NCBI GenBank assembly: GCA_000467715.1 | Contig: AJFK01000509.1 | Span: 84,361 to 148,360, forward strand | Direction: 5' to 3' | Length of the DNA stretch: 64,000 bases | Source of the DNA: Hysterium pulicare CBS 123377 | Lineage: Eukaryota; Ascomycota; Dothideomycetes; Hysteriales; Hysteriaceae | Shown: in pieces, positions 1 to 9,819 of the stretch | Numbering within the stretch: the first letter of the stretch is position 1 | Layout: every line of letters starts with the position of its first letter | Notes under the pieces: model-generated | What the model was told of the DNA's origin: nothing | Seen by the model: the letters and a program-made list of their open reading frames with translations, nothing else | Database searches by the model: none | Translations under genes and position numbers: made by a program

Positions 1-28
1 TTGTTGCCATACTAATAAACGAGCATAG

Positions 29-1000
29 AAAGCGATTGGAACATAATCCCCTGCCGCATCTACGCCGGGATAATGGAGACCTCCTTGAATGGTCAAGGCT
101 TCTCCCTCACTCTCGGTAACATTTCTGGAATCGCCCGATCAATGTCCCTTTCAGAGGCCGAAATCCTCGAGCTACTCGATGCTCCAACAACAGCGCCCGC
201 CTGGCCAAAGAATGGCTACGCCCCAGCAAAAGAATCAAAAGAGACAGAAGCTCTACGGGAAAAAGCGCACGCAGACGATGAAGCCACAACGGAAGGGAAT
301 AAAGGTCCAGCCAGTACGTATACCACCTTTCCATAGAGAAATGGGAACGAGACTCATATATATCCCAGCTCCACAAACCCTCATCTCAGCCCTTCAGTCA
401 GCCTGCGAAGCAGCCATAAAAGCCGAACCGGACATAACCAAATACGACATGCAAATGGGCGACGGCGACTGCGGCGAAGCCGTCGAAGGCGTCTGCAAAT
501 CCATCCTAAAGAAACTCTCCACCTTATCTTCTTCCTCTCTCCCACCCCTGCTCACCCTCCTCGACGACATAGGCGAGAGCGCCGAGGACGTCGGCGGCTC
601 CCTCGGCGCCATCCTTAGCATCCTGACCACAGCCTTCACAAACGCCCTCCGAGACAACCTCATCAAAGCGCATAAACCCCTCGATATTTCCACGGTAGCA
701 AAATCAGCCACCGCCGGCTTGGAGAATTTGAAGCTTTATACTTCGGCTCGCGAGGGGGATAGGACGGTTATGGATGTTTTGATCCCGTTTATCGAGACTT
801 TGCACCAGAGTGAGGATTTTGAGAAGGCGGTTAAGGTGGCGGAGGAGAAGGCGAAGGAGACGAGTGCGATGAAGGCGAAGTTTGGGAGGGCTACTTATGT
901 TGGGGATGAGAAGGCGGAGAAGGGGGATGCGCCGCCGGATCCGGGGGCTTATGCTGCGGGGGTTTGGTTGAGGGGATTGAAGAGTGGGTTTGGGGCCTGA
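29..1000 (+). CDS. DAK1: Dihydroxyacetone kinase, C-terminal part (5' end outside window)
   Basis: Dihydroxyacetone (glycerone) kinase phosphorylates dihydroxyacetone with ATP in the cytosol for glycerol use and detoxification. Only the 3' part is present. Bases 1-28 look like the end of an intron (branch-like TACTAATA, acceptor CATAG at 28). Exons are 29-313 and 369-1000. The 55-nt intron 314-368 (GTACGT...CCCAG) joins the two reading frames exactly. The first exon encodes the end of the DhaK domain (TSLN...GFSLTL, then EILELLDAPTTAPAWP). After a linker, the second encodes the DhaL domain with the Mg-ATP binding motif GDGDCGEAVEG, a GGSLGA segment and the terminal PGAYAAGVWL helix. The stop is TGA at 998-1000. 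It is convergent with chs7. The family call is strong; the paralogue identity is not. Confidence 0.9.
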
Positions 1001-1345
1001 GGGTAGGGAAGAGTTGGAGGGGATCTCGAGTTTGTTGGAATAGTTGTTTCTTTTCTGAGATGAAGGGGGTTGTGGTTATATTCGTACGCACTTGGTAAAC
1101 AACCTGGAATATCCAGTAGGAATGTTTTCATATGCAGTAGATTGCAATCGATATTGAATTATATATATGTTTTTACTATATACCCATCCCGACGTCCACT
1201 TAAGCTTTCCAAAACAATGACTCACTGGTTCTTACTCCAGCTAACCGAGGAGTATGACAGGTTGACCCAAAACTCCATCCAATGCCATGCAATATAAACA
1301 AATCTTTATTCCCGTCTCTTTCACAAACCCGCCCATCCAAGTCCC
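1001..1345. other. Convergent 3' intergenic spacer
   Basis: Spacer between the stops of the kinase gene and chs7. It should hold both 3' UTRs. The short frames on either strand lack family signal. I see no RNA gene or repeat. Confidence 0.6.
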
Positions 1346-2485
1346 TCAATACCCAACAGCGCTATAATGCGATTGGCGCTGGTGGTGAGATGTCGGGTAT
1401 AAGCTAGGCGTATACTCGGAGTCATTGTAGATGGTGCCTCGTTTATCTTCCTCGGGGAGGAGTTCCTTGACTTCCCAATTGTTTTGCTTGACGCCGACGC
1501 TGAACTCGAGGTCTTCGCGGGTAATGGAGTCCCAGTACTATTTTTAGAAATTTAGTCAGTTTGCTATTTACGAGGGAGGAATAGGGAGGTGGGGTTTGAC
1601 AAACCTTGTAGACCATCATGACACCTAACAAATTGCAGATGGTGGCGAAGAAGAGTCCGTCCAAGTAATGTTGTACGGTGTTGCAAATTGTGTCGCTGAA
1701 GACATAGAGAATGACTTGCCCGATGACGAGGAAGAATACGCCGAATGCGATATCGCCTAATGCCCAACGGTCCTCGAGGGTGCTGACGACGAGAAGGACC
1801 TGACTGCAGATATAGACCAGAAGGAAGAGGCCGTTGAAAATGTATAGCACGACAAACATGCCCACAGTATTTGTCGGCGAAAGGCCAGCCCAGCCTTTGA
1901 ATGTGAGGAGGGATACGGCACCGCAAATGACGAACATGCCGAGAGAGCAGAGCCTTAACAGCCAGACCGAAAGCGTTGTCCCATCCTCATACACCTGAAA
2001 GCCTACGAAGCCGTTGATGAGGAGACAGACGCAGAGAGCTGAGGCGAGACCGTTTTGCGCAGCGGCGAAGTAGGCGAAGGCGCCAGAGCCGGGTGGGACA
2101 ACGCCGGCGTCGAGGATTAGAGAGAACATAGTCAGAAGCATGTAGATGTAGAAGAAGGAGGTGATTTCTTTTCGGCCTGTTGTTGTATTTGTGTCAGCAT
2201 TCCTGGTTTTCGGTCCTATACAGAATTCTACCGCGTGCGCAACGTACCGACGGCAGTGAATTTGGATCGCACGTGGATAATCATGATAGCAGTCATGATA
2301 AGAGCTAGAATGTGCATAACGTCGGTCGCGCCTTGGAAGATGATCGTGTTTGCTAACTCAATTGACCTTGAATAACATGATGCTTGGATCCCCGCTCCGC
2401 CTGTTATCGCGTTCGGCGGCCCTACGAGAGAACATAGCGGTACTGCTGTCTTGTCGCAAATAGTGGTAAAGTCTCCGAAGCCCAT
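1346..2485 (-). CDS. CHS7: Chitin synthase export chaperone Chs7
   Basis: Endoplasmic-reticulum polytopic protein needed in yeast for export of chitin synthase Chs3. Three minus-strand exons: 2485-2248, 2176-1605 and 1537-1346. The introns are 71 nt (2177-2247, GTACGT...CAACAG) and 67 nt (1538-1604, GTTTGT...AAATAG), and give a 333-aa protein, the usual family length. The N-terminus [20 protein letters not shown], the [16 protein letters not shown] segment and the junction FTAVG/RKEIT are Chs7 hallmarks. About seven hydrophobic segments follow. The last exon encodes a soluble tail starting [16 protein letters not shown] and ending SAVGY. Without splicing the frame would run into an unrelated basic tail, so the final intron is well supported. 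Confidence 0.95.
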
Positions 2486-4071
2486 GTTGGGTAGTGGGGA
2501 AGCTCTTGGGGAAGAGGATTTCTTGAAAGGCTGTGTCCGCAGTGAAAGGTTCAGCCTCAGTGGCTGCGATCGCTGGATGGGATGTCGATACTACAGTCGG
2601 GAGAGCACGAGCAGCGAGCGTATGAAAAGGCAAAACGAACGACGGGGAGCGAGAGGCCGCAGTTGGTGGTGCCTTGTGGGAAGGCTTTGAAGTAGTGAGA
2701 GACGTTGGTTGTTGTTTCAGCGTATACAAGAAAGGGCGACGACGCCAAGCTGCTCCTGCAGGTCCGACGCCACTGCCCTTGCAAACCTCGCCTTTTCATC
2801 CTGAACGCCAACATGTAACACCCTTTTGATTTGGTCAGAATATGTTATTTTCGACCATTGCACTCTGTATCAGCCATCAATATACTTGTATCCTCCTTCT
2901 CATCATCAAGCGTATCAGACTTCAATCATTCTCGGCATCCAATATCACGGTCATTGTCCCTAGCAACGATCCGAATGGAGAGCAACAATCACCTCACCAA
3001 CATCCTTCGTCACTCATCTCAAACGTGTTCCAGATTCAAAAGCTTGGTGCGGTCAACTAGAAACATCTGATCCCTTCTCACCATACATTCATCCTCTTGT
3101 ACCTGAAACGATGCATCTGTGCTCCGTATCTCCGATAATAGCCTGTATCCGGGAACCTGGATTCTTGAACTCGGTCTCTGATGGCTGTAACCTCCGATCC
3201 GGCATTGTAGCGGACATTGAATCTTTGATGCCTTGACGTTAACCTTCCTTGCTCAAAGGCGTGCCAGTGGGTATTCCTCATTCTTCAAAGCTCACGTTGG
3301 AATGCCCGAGAGGACTACTGGCAAAGTCAGCTAGGCAACGCAAGAAAGTCCCTTCAATTCGATAAGTGTAAATGTTTCACTCCTAAGAAAAGGAGGCTTC
3401 GCTGTTGTACTCTTCGGTTTACCTTTTTCTTGACAATTTCCCTATATCTGCCACCGACCTATCCCAGGCGCCTCAGGTCATGTCTTCGGAAGTTTTTGGG
3501 TTCGGGTCATCTGCCCTTTTCAATACGAGTATTGTATCTAGAACATGAATGATGGAAATTCCCGCAATTGGGACGATGGTAAGGCTGTCGAACTATCCGC
3601 AAGAACCACCATACTTGGGGTAGGAGGTAAGGTGCATTCGACCCTCATTGCCCTTCTCACCTGCACAGGCAGCCCAGATACTCTTTCCAAGCTCGCTTAC
3701 ACAATTCAAATACGCAAATAATGCGGCTTGTACGCGATCTAAACACTTTCATATGTGTTCAGACAGGTATTCATTTCATTCATTACGGCGCAAACAGCTC
3801 TTCAATCGTTTTTGCTGTCTCCGCTATACTTCTACTACTATCTCTATACATCCCTCGAAAAACAAAACAACCATTTGCATCTCACGCCAGTGAAGTACTC
3901 GCATTTTCAACTTCCCAAATCGACAATCGAAGCTGCACATATCCCGAAGGTCGAACTTTGATCGTCTCTGCCTTAGGCATATCGCTCGATCTCTCCGAAC
4001 GCTGTCAGCCAAGTGTGCAACCATCATTTCGTATCTTCTATGTACCGACAACACCAACATCATCTCTCGAA
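2486..4071. other. Divergent intergenic region (chs7 / unknown gene)
   Basis: A 1.6-kb region upstream of chs7 on one side and of the plus-strand unknown gene on the other, presumably both promoters and 5' UTRs. The frame of the downstream gene stays open back to 3721 and would encode a hydrophobic stretch, but that part looks less protein-like. No recognisable gene, RNA or repeat. Confidence 0.5.
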
Positions 4072-5037
4072 ATGTCTAGCACACCCTCATCTTTATCAGC
4101 TCAACCAACTTCGTCCGCTTCTTCCAGTATTCTTGATCTGCCCAGATGCCAATGGCCTCGTGGTGTAGGAGACGCCTCTCGTAATACCTTGGCTTTGTTG
4201 CGAATCCTGAAACATCCAGATCATCCCGATCACCCCATTGTTGGAATGGCTGCTCAAGAATTCCTCTCTTCCCCATTCCGAAGCGAAATTTACCGGTACC
4301 GCGGCATCCTCCGCCAGTTCTTGATTATACCAACAAATCAGCACCAGAACAACGCCACTCTCGGACCAGAACAAGGGCTACGCAACTGGGAACGAGAGTA
4401 CCCGTCTTCCCTGTTATACGGCCCCGCCATAGATGAGTACTGTACCGAAGCCGCGCGAAATGCGCTCGAGCGTGAGGACGTTCGGACCTTGATCATGGCT
4501 ATTGAGGCGTTGAAATCGCTCTATGAGTATCGACATCATCGAATGAGCCGACATGTATTTGACTTCAGTGAAAGGACATGTCTGGGTGTTGGTGTGCAAT
4601 TTGAGGAAATAGTTAGGTCTATCGAAGAGCGAATACGCGAGCGTGAGGCATTACGCTCCGTGGAAGTGGTCGCTCAGAATGATGGGTGTGCAGACCAAGA
4701 TGTTATTACGGGGCGCAGGATCAGAGCTCCGGATGCTCACGAAGAGACACGAAGAGATGATGAAATGACAGAACCGGAGCCGAGACCCGACTTGGAGGTT
4801 GCAGAGCGATTACGACTGGCAGCTTTCCGGGAATACTTCAAATGTGCCAGGCGGGATAAGCTTTGGGAGACTAATTGGATTAAGGCGAGGGAAACAAGAG
4901 CCATTGGCAGCCCGGCGCGGGCGCAGGCGGAGGCAGTTGGACAAGGAGAAAGCAATGTTGTTGAGATTGAAAGGGGCTCAGCCAGTGATTCTGCGTTAGG
5001 GGACGAACAAGGACAAGGAATAATACGGGCGGATTAG
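4072..5037 (+). CDS. Hypothetical protein, 321 aa, charged C-terminal half
   Basis: Single-exon frame that I do not recognise. I chose the ATG at 4072 (MSSTPSSLSAQPTSS): it has an A at -3 and marks where composition becomes protein-like. The frame continues upstream to an ATG at 3721 (438 aa), which would add a hydrophobic segment, so a longer form is possible. The N-terminal 40 residues are Ser-rich. The middle has aromatic/charged helical character (RSEIYRYRGILRQFLIIP, HRMSRHVFDFSERTC). The C-terminal half is rich in Glu and Arg, with probable amphipathic helices (EEIVRSIEERIREREALR) and a patch FREYFKCARRDKLWETNW. No signal peptide on the short form. Probably a soluble, lineage-restricted protein. 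Confidence 0.55.
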   Translation: MSSTPSSLSAQPTSSASSSILDLPRCQWPRGVGDASRNTLALLRILKHPDHPDHPIVGMAAQEFLSSPFRSEIYRYRGILRQFLIIPTNQHQNNATLGPEQGLRNWEREYPSSLLYGPAIDEYCTEAARNALEREDVRTLIMAIEALKSLYEYRHHRMSRHVFDFSERTCLGVGVQFEEIVRSIEERIREREALRSVEVVAQNDGCADQDVITGRRIRAPDAHEETRRDDEMTEPEPRPDLEVAERLRLAAFREYFKCARRDKLWETNWIKARETRAIGSPARAQAEAVGQGESNVVEIERGSASDSALGDEQGQGIIRAD

Positions 5038-5628
5038 TGTTTGGGGGACGCCGTGTCGTCGCCAGGTTGGGTGCTTGTAAACAAGACTTGAGAATCTGAT
5101 ACGATGCTCTGGTGGCCATTGAAGGTATGCAATGATGAGTGATGTAGAGGCTGTCAAAGTGCCACAGGACGTGGGGAGCGAGATCCATATCCACAATCAC
5201 CAATACTTCGAAAAGCCGTCAATCGACCGGGGAAGTCATCCTAGCGAGAGCCCACGAATGAGTATCGTCGCTCCTACAACATTTAGCGAGTTTAAGCTGA
5301 CCACTCAGTCATATTGTGTTCCTCCCATCTCCTTGCCCCTTCTCCTTCACCATCCCCTCGCGCATCATTTTCCCCGTCTGATTTGGATTGCATCTTCTCA
5401 ACCCCTCATTTACTCAACTTTGCGACTCCTTGCACACTCAATCAGATCATAATCTCGTCTGCTCTCGAGTTTTGTTGGGCTTCTCATCACATTGGCGAGC
5501 ATCTCTGATTTTAGGTGCCTTTCTATTCCCCTTTCGCTTCTCCACCAATCCAGCCCCAGGTCTATCTACAGTCGGCTCGTATCCACCATGTCTGATGATT
5601 CGATACGGTCCGTTCGCGAAGCTCAGAT
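5038..5628. other. Convergent intergenic spacer
   Basis: Between the stops of the unknown gene and the first zincin-like gene. Several overlapping short frames and CT-rich stretches occur, none with a recognisable domain. Confidence 0.5.
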
Positions 5629-7122
5629 TTACTCTTGTTCCAATTGCTCTTCGATCTCTTCGTTTTCGTCCTCTTGCGCTTGCCCTCCTGGCGCGAAGGC
5701 TTGCATTCCTGGCACGTATCCTTGAAAGAATTCAATCATTTTCCCCTCCCACCACCAAATGGAATTTTCATCGATTCCTTCTCTCTTTATCCATCTCCAG
5801 TTGTCACCTTCACCTAGGCGAGCAACACCAACATCAACCAACGGAAACCTAAAGTCGTCACCTGTACCTGCATCAAGCTCATGCCACTTTTTCTTTGTAA
5901 AAAAGCTATACATGTAATCGAGCGGAACGGGGTATCGGATCATGTTCTCTGTATAGGAATACATCCCGTTGGGATATTGAAAGTGGATCTCTGGCCTGGC
6001 CTGCAATCCTACGACACCCTTTTCCGGATGAAGGCGCCAGTGAACCACCGACTTGGTAATATACTCTTCCCACGACCAGCCGATCTCTGGATCGGAAGCC
6101 GTATCGGCTATCCTGGAATGGTAAGGCTCTTTACGCACGGCGGGCGATCTGAATTTCCAATGGTAAAAGGCATGAGCAATCTCGTGAACCACAGTTATAG
6201 CCAGAGTCCAATTGAGACGAAGATCCTGGCATGGTGTCCGCTGCTCCTTTGGCAGCTGAAGGTATGACATAAATTCCTCATGAAGACATATATAACTATA
6301 CTTCTGCTGAGCGTAGGTTACGGGAACTTTATCACATAACGTGGTCACATCACAATCAATCCTCTCGAGGCTGTTGGAGTGATATCCCATCCACTGATAT
6401 CCTTCCATTTCACGATTCGGCCTTCCAAAGAAAAAGTAGATCCGCGATGCAATTGCGTGGAAACGGCTTTGGACCCCTTGATACGCTTTATCGGGAACCA
6501 ACACCTTGCCGCTGTTCTCGATCACGCGCCATTGATTGTGAGGATGCGGTACCTCCTTCCCGTAAAGAACATGCTTCCACCAATCGGACACAGATCGCTC
6601 TGTAAGAAACAAGCTCGCGAGGCGAAGAGCGGGTTGTAGTTCTGTCCAAAGTTCGTCGTCGCCGCTTCCAGACCATCGGATGAAATTCCGGCGGTCGAAA
6701 ATGGGGTGGAGAGGGTTATCGAGATCACCATTCTGCGGGCCGGGGAGTGGGGCTTCATCGAAGCCTGCTTTGCGCAGCTGGCGGCGAAAAGAGAGGAGTG
6801 GGAGATTGGAGTAAAGCAAAGGCTTCTTGATGTTATCTTCCTCGTCGCTGGAGCTGTCTTCTTGTCGGAAGAGGCCGTCAGGAACTTTGGGATATGAACC
6901 GGTAAGGAATTCGTGAAGTTCTACGCCGGGACTCTTAGATCCAGTCAACCCTTTTCCTGGTTTGGCTACAGAGCTCTCCATGCCGTCGTGTTGCTCAAGG
7001 TAATTACAAACATCAGGAGATGAACACATGACGGCATCGTCAAGTTCCTCGTCGGAACTCTCAGATCCAAGCACGTCGTCTACTGCTTTGATTGCATAGC
7101 TCTCCATGATGTAGTAGTTCAC
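5629..7122 (-). CDS. HExxH zincin-like protein, paralogue A
   Basis: Uninterrupted 497-aa frame, start at 7122 or at a second in-frame ATG at 7107. An acidic Ser/Asp-rich N-terminus (about residues 15-95) precedes the region shared with the two downstream paralogues: GDLDNPLHPIF, a LQPALRLASLFLTERS...WWKHVLYGKE block, then the zinc-protease-like motif VVHEIAHAFYHW. About 25 residues later comes PEIGWSWEEY, where Glu could be the third metal ligand as in gluzincins. The C-terminus ends in a Glu-rich tail. No signal peptide or membrane segment, so probably intracellular. I infer a metallopeptidase fold. Substrate and activity are unknown, and I cannot name a characterised relative. It belongs to a same-strand tandem cluster. 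Confidence 0.8.
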   Translation of the reverse strand: MNYYIMESYAIKAVDDVLGSESSDEELDDAVMCSSPDVCNYLEQHDGMESSVAKPGKGLTGSKSPGVELHEFLTGSYPKVPDGLFRQEDSSSDEEDNIKKPLLYSNLPLLSFRRQLRKAGFDEAPLPGPQNGDLDNPLHPIFDRRNFIRWSGSGDDELWTELQPALRLASLFLTERSVSDWWKHVLYGKEVPHPHNQWRVIENSGKVLVPDKAYQGVQSRFHAIASRIYFFFGRPNREMEGYQWMGYHSNSLERIDCDVTTLCDKVPVTYAQQKYSYICLHEEFMSYLQLPKEQRTPCQDLRLNWTLAITVVHEIAHAFYHWKFRSPAVRKEPYHSRIADTASDPEIGWSWEEYITKSVVHWRLHPEKGVVGLQARPEIHFQYPNGMYSYTENMIRYPVPLDYMYSFFTKKKWHELDAGTGDDFRFPLVDVGVARLGEGDNWRWIKREGIDENSIWWWEGKMIEFFQGYVPGMQAFAPGGQAQEDENEEIEEQLEQE

Positions 7123-7433
7123 AACGTGATTACACGCTGGGAAGTGTTGTATCTTAACAGGCTGTTTGGTGGAGGTAAGTAATCAAGGTTAGGGTTAGAG
7201 AAGCTCGGCTTTTCAAAAGGCATTTTACATTCATGCTGATAGTGATCCAGGTATTAGCGAGTCAATTTTGGTATATTCAAAAAGGCATGTGAATTTAAAC
7301 AAGGTAATCTTCATCAAGAAAGGGTTTCCATTCACTGCTTGCTATTCACTAATGCAGTTACGGTTTCTCTCGTTCATTCCATCTGATTCTTCTATTCACT
7401 TTTTCGTCTACTCAGCTCTATTCCGTAACTTCA
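7123..7433. other. Spacer within zincin cluster
   Basis: Upstream region of paralogue A, reaching the 3' end of the truncated copy. Short AT-rich stretches; no gene seen. Confidence 0.5.
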
Positions 7434-8054
7434 TCATCCCTCTCTACGACTGTTCGCGCTGGTCACCCTCCTACCACCTATCACAGACTTTCGTTTCGGC
7501 TTCAAAGTCGACGGGTTCTTATCCTTCTCGGCCTTTTGCTCCAGCACTTTGTCCACGTTTCGTTCAAGGAGCCTCAAATTCATAGACTCCCAGTAGCACA
7601 TGCACTCTTGAGCTTCTTCCTCATTGTCTGGACCCCAATCTCTACGGTCATCCAATTCCCCAGTAACCCACTCCCACTCATCCGCCGAACAAAACCGTGC
7701 AATTCCCACGTTCGGGGGTTGAAAGTAGAAGAATTCCGTCTTGGCATCCCCTTCTAGACCAGCGAGAGCCTCCCAATTCTTCTTCCAGAAAAACTGGTGT
7801 AAGTAATCGGCACTCACTGGATACAAGATACAATTACGACCAAACACGATACGCTCCGTCTCAGTCTTTACCGTAAGTTGAGCATCCTGCACACAGACGC
7901 CTTCCCGAGCAACCAGGGAACCCCATATCTTGGCATTCATGATGCAGTATTCCCACGAATGACCGATTTCGGGCAGGAAGCGAGTAAGTGCGCTGATCAG
8001 AGAGTTGCTTATAAGATATCTTGAGCGTAGCTTTCTGTAAGGAATGATAGTCAA
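7434..8054 (-). pseudogene. Truncated zincin-like paralogue (C-terminal half only)
   Basis: A 206-aa open frame whose part below about 7975 matches the C-terminal halves of the neighbours: LPEIGHSWEYCIMNAKIW (compare PEIGWSWEEY and PEMGVSWECN), then LYPVSADYLHQFFWKKNWEAL, NVGIARF and WEWVTGEL, ending in a basic tail. The HExxH half and the conserved N-terminal GDLDN and WW blocks are absent. The roughly 30 residues in front of PEIGHSWE (starting MTIIPYRKLRSRY) have no counterpart in the other copies. Without the zinc motif it cannot be an active zincin. A truncated duplicate is the simplest reading; expression as a short protein cannot be excluded. Confidence 0.7.
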
Positions 8055-8067
8055 TCATTCTATTATA

Positions 8068-8310
8068 CTATCTAAGATTGATCTTCCTCCGTTTTGATCT
8101 TCCCTGAAGATCGGACCGCTCAGAAGTCGAAATCCAAAGCCACCTCTCCTCCTTATTCTCAAAGTCATAAGCAACACCGGCATCAGCACGGGCAAACATC
8201 TCGTTGTCCCTGCGGCAGCGAGTCGAAGTACTTTTCGTAACTGTCGTTGATATACATATCTCAAAATTGAAGTAAGTTTGTTGCAGCAAGAAAGACTGAA
8301 GCGAAAGCAA
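8068..8310 (-). pseudogene. Decayed relic of a second zincin-like C-terminus
   Basis: This stretch encodes ADAGVAYDFENKEERWLWIS, which lines up with the C-terminal GVARLGEGDNWRWI of paralogue A and the GLVEEDGIWQWIGDARV of paralogue B. Just upstream, in another frame, YINDSYEKYFDSLPQG resembles the preceding block YLHQFFWKKNWEALAG of the truncated copy. The two parts are in different frames, indicating a frameshift. No HExxH region is found. I read it as the remains of another cluster member lying head to tail with the truncated copy. Short matches, so moderate confidence. Confidence 0.4.
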
Positions 8311-8625
8311 GTATGTTGACCTAAACTCTGCCAGTTTATGGTGTCGCTCAATCGACTATTTTGTTCTAGACATATCAGTAAGCAATTTCGGAGTTTGAGC
8401 GGGCAAGCGCTAGTTGACACAATGGGCTTCTTGATTAGGACATGGCAATCTCCAACAATGGAAACTGAATACGGCACAAGGCGGATTGATCTCATGACTA
8501 TCTACCTAAACGTCAACGCTGTACGGCAATATGCAAAACAGACATAAAAGTGAACCAAAAAAGCAGTAAGATTCCCATAAATACCCTTGTAACCGAGATA
8601 GTAATGAAAAAGGACACTGGCTTTG
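8311..8625. other. Spacer within zincin cluster
   Basis: Between the relic and the stop of paralogue B. No convincing reading frame or repeat. Confidence 0.45.
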
Positions 8626-9819
8626 TCATTGCGGACGTGGCCTTAACCTGGCGCTAGACCAAATCTCCTGCTCTGTTCTCTCGTCCATTTTCCGTTTTCT
8701 AGGCGCCCGCCATGAGGGATCCTTCTCGTTCGCCTTCTTCTCTAGCTTGGCTAGATCTATATCTTCTGCATAGATGGCTAACAGAGTCTTCCTGTTTTCA
8801 ATTTCCTCATAAAGTTTCTTCTCAGTTTCTCTATGCAGACCCTCCACCACCCGTGCATCGCCGATCCATTGCCAAATCCCATCCTCCTCCACAAGACCCA
8901 TGGTCATATAGGGCACTTTAAAGCCATCTCTTCCATCTACTCCCGGCAATCCTTGCGCATCCCATGTCGATTTGAACATGAATTTGTGCGCCCAGGTAGC
9001 TTGGATCGGAAACATGATATAGCTGTATAAATACACGGCCGGGCCTCTCGGTAGGTGTATGACTGGATCAGCCAGGTTGGTGATGACCCCTTCAGTCGGA
9101 CTTATATACATGTGGACAGAGGCATCAAGAACATTGCATTCCCAGGATACGCCCATTTCTGGACGCCAATTCTCGGAAAGGGAATGATGTGGCTCCGCCG
9201 CATAGACCTGACCCTTGGCTCGAAAATAGAATGCATGAGCGACTTCGTGAACAAGGGTCGTGGCGAAATTCCAATACCACATCGCATCACGCGATGGAGT
9301 GCGATCTGACGCTTTCTGACTGATATATTCAAGCCAGTTGCTGTGTACGGTAATGTTGTAATTACCGTTTTCACCGGGCTGGAACTGGGCAACGGGCAAC
9401 CGACCATCCTCCTTGATACCCAAATATGCGAAGAGGATAGTAGTCGAGGGGGCCATTTGCCGCAGTTCATCTTGCACAATGTCGTAGGCTTCTGGCAAAT
9501 CTTCGTTTTTATGCTCTTTCAAGTATTCCCTCTCGTCTCTCTCGTCGTATGCAAGCTCGCCATACCACGTGTGTCTCCACCATTTACTTAGCGATCGCTC
9601 TGTAAGATAGAGGCTAGCTACGCGGAGCGCAGGTAGTAAAGCGTGGTATGCCTGTTCACTAAGGTCCCTGAAAGGCCCTTTGTGGGTGAACAGAGGATGC
9701 ACTTCATTGTCCAGATCTCCTTGAGCGGGCCCAGAAAGTTCCACGTCCACCAATCCGTGATCACGCAAATGGCCTTGGATTTGCCACGAAATTGCCAGCA
9801 TGGTGGGATCCTGCTCCAT
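8626..9819 (-). CDS. HExxH zincin-like protein, paralogue B
   Basis: Single-exon 397-aa protein, paralogous to the copies on both sides. In order: GDLDNEVHPLFTHKGPFRDL (residues about 34-53), LLPALRVASLYLTERSLSKWW (about 61-81), the zinc-binding-like motif TLVHEVAHAFYF near the middle, then PEMGVSWE about 27 residues later with the candidate third-ligand Glu, and FPIQATWAHKFMFKSTWD. The C-terminal 60 residues are rich in Lys, Glu and Arg (AKLEKKANEKD) and may be disordered. No signal peptide or membrane helix. Likely a soluble zincin-fold protein; enzymatic function is inferred only from the motif. The start at 9819 fits the N-terminus of paralogue C. Confidence 0.8.
   Translation of the reverse strand: MEQDPTMLAISWQIQGHLRDHGLVDVELSGPAQGDLDNEVHPLFTHKGPFRDLSEQAYHALLPALRVASLYLTERSLSKWWRHTWYGELAYDERDEREYLKEHKNEDLPEAYDIVQDELRQMAPSTTILFAYLGIKEDGRLPVAQFQPGENGNYNITVHSNWLEYISQKASDRTPSRDAMWYWNFATTLVHEVAHAFYFRAKGQVYAAEPHHSLSENWRPEMGVSWECNVLDASVHMYISPTEGVITNLADPVIHLPRGPAVYLYSYIMFPIQATWAHKFMFKSTWDAQGLPGVDGRDGFKVPYMTMGLVEEDGIWQWIGDARVVEGLHRETEKKLYEEIENRKTLLAIYAEDIDLAKLEKKANEKDPSWRAPRKRKMDERTEQEIWSSARLRPRPQ

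Noticed and set aside
89-313. N-terminal part of the 303-codon frame over the kinase gene
   Set aside because: The true frame here is the one encoding TSLN...GFSLTL; an intron at 314-368 joins it to the 3' frame.
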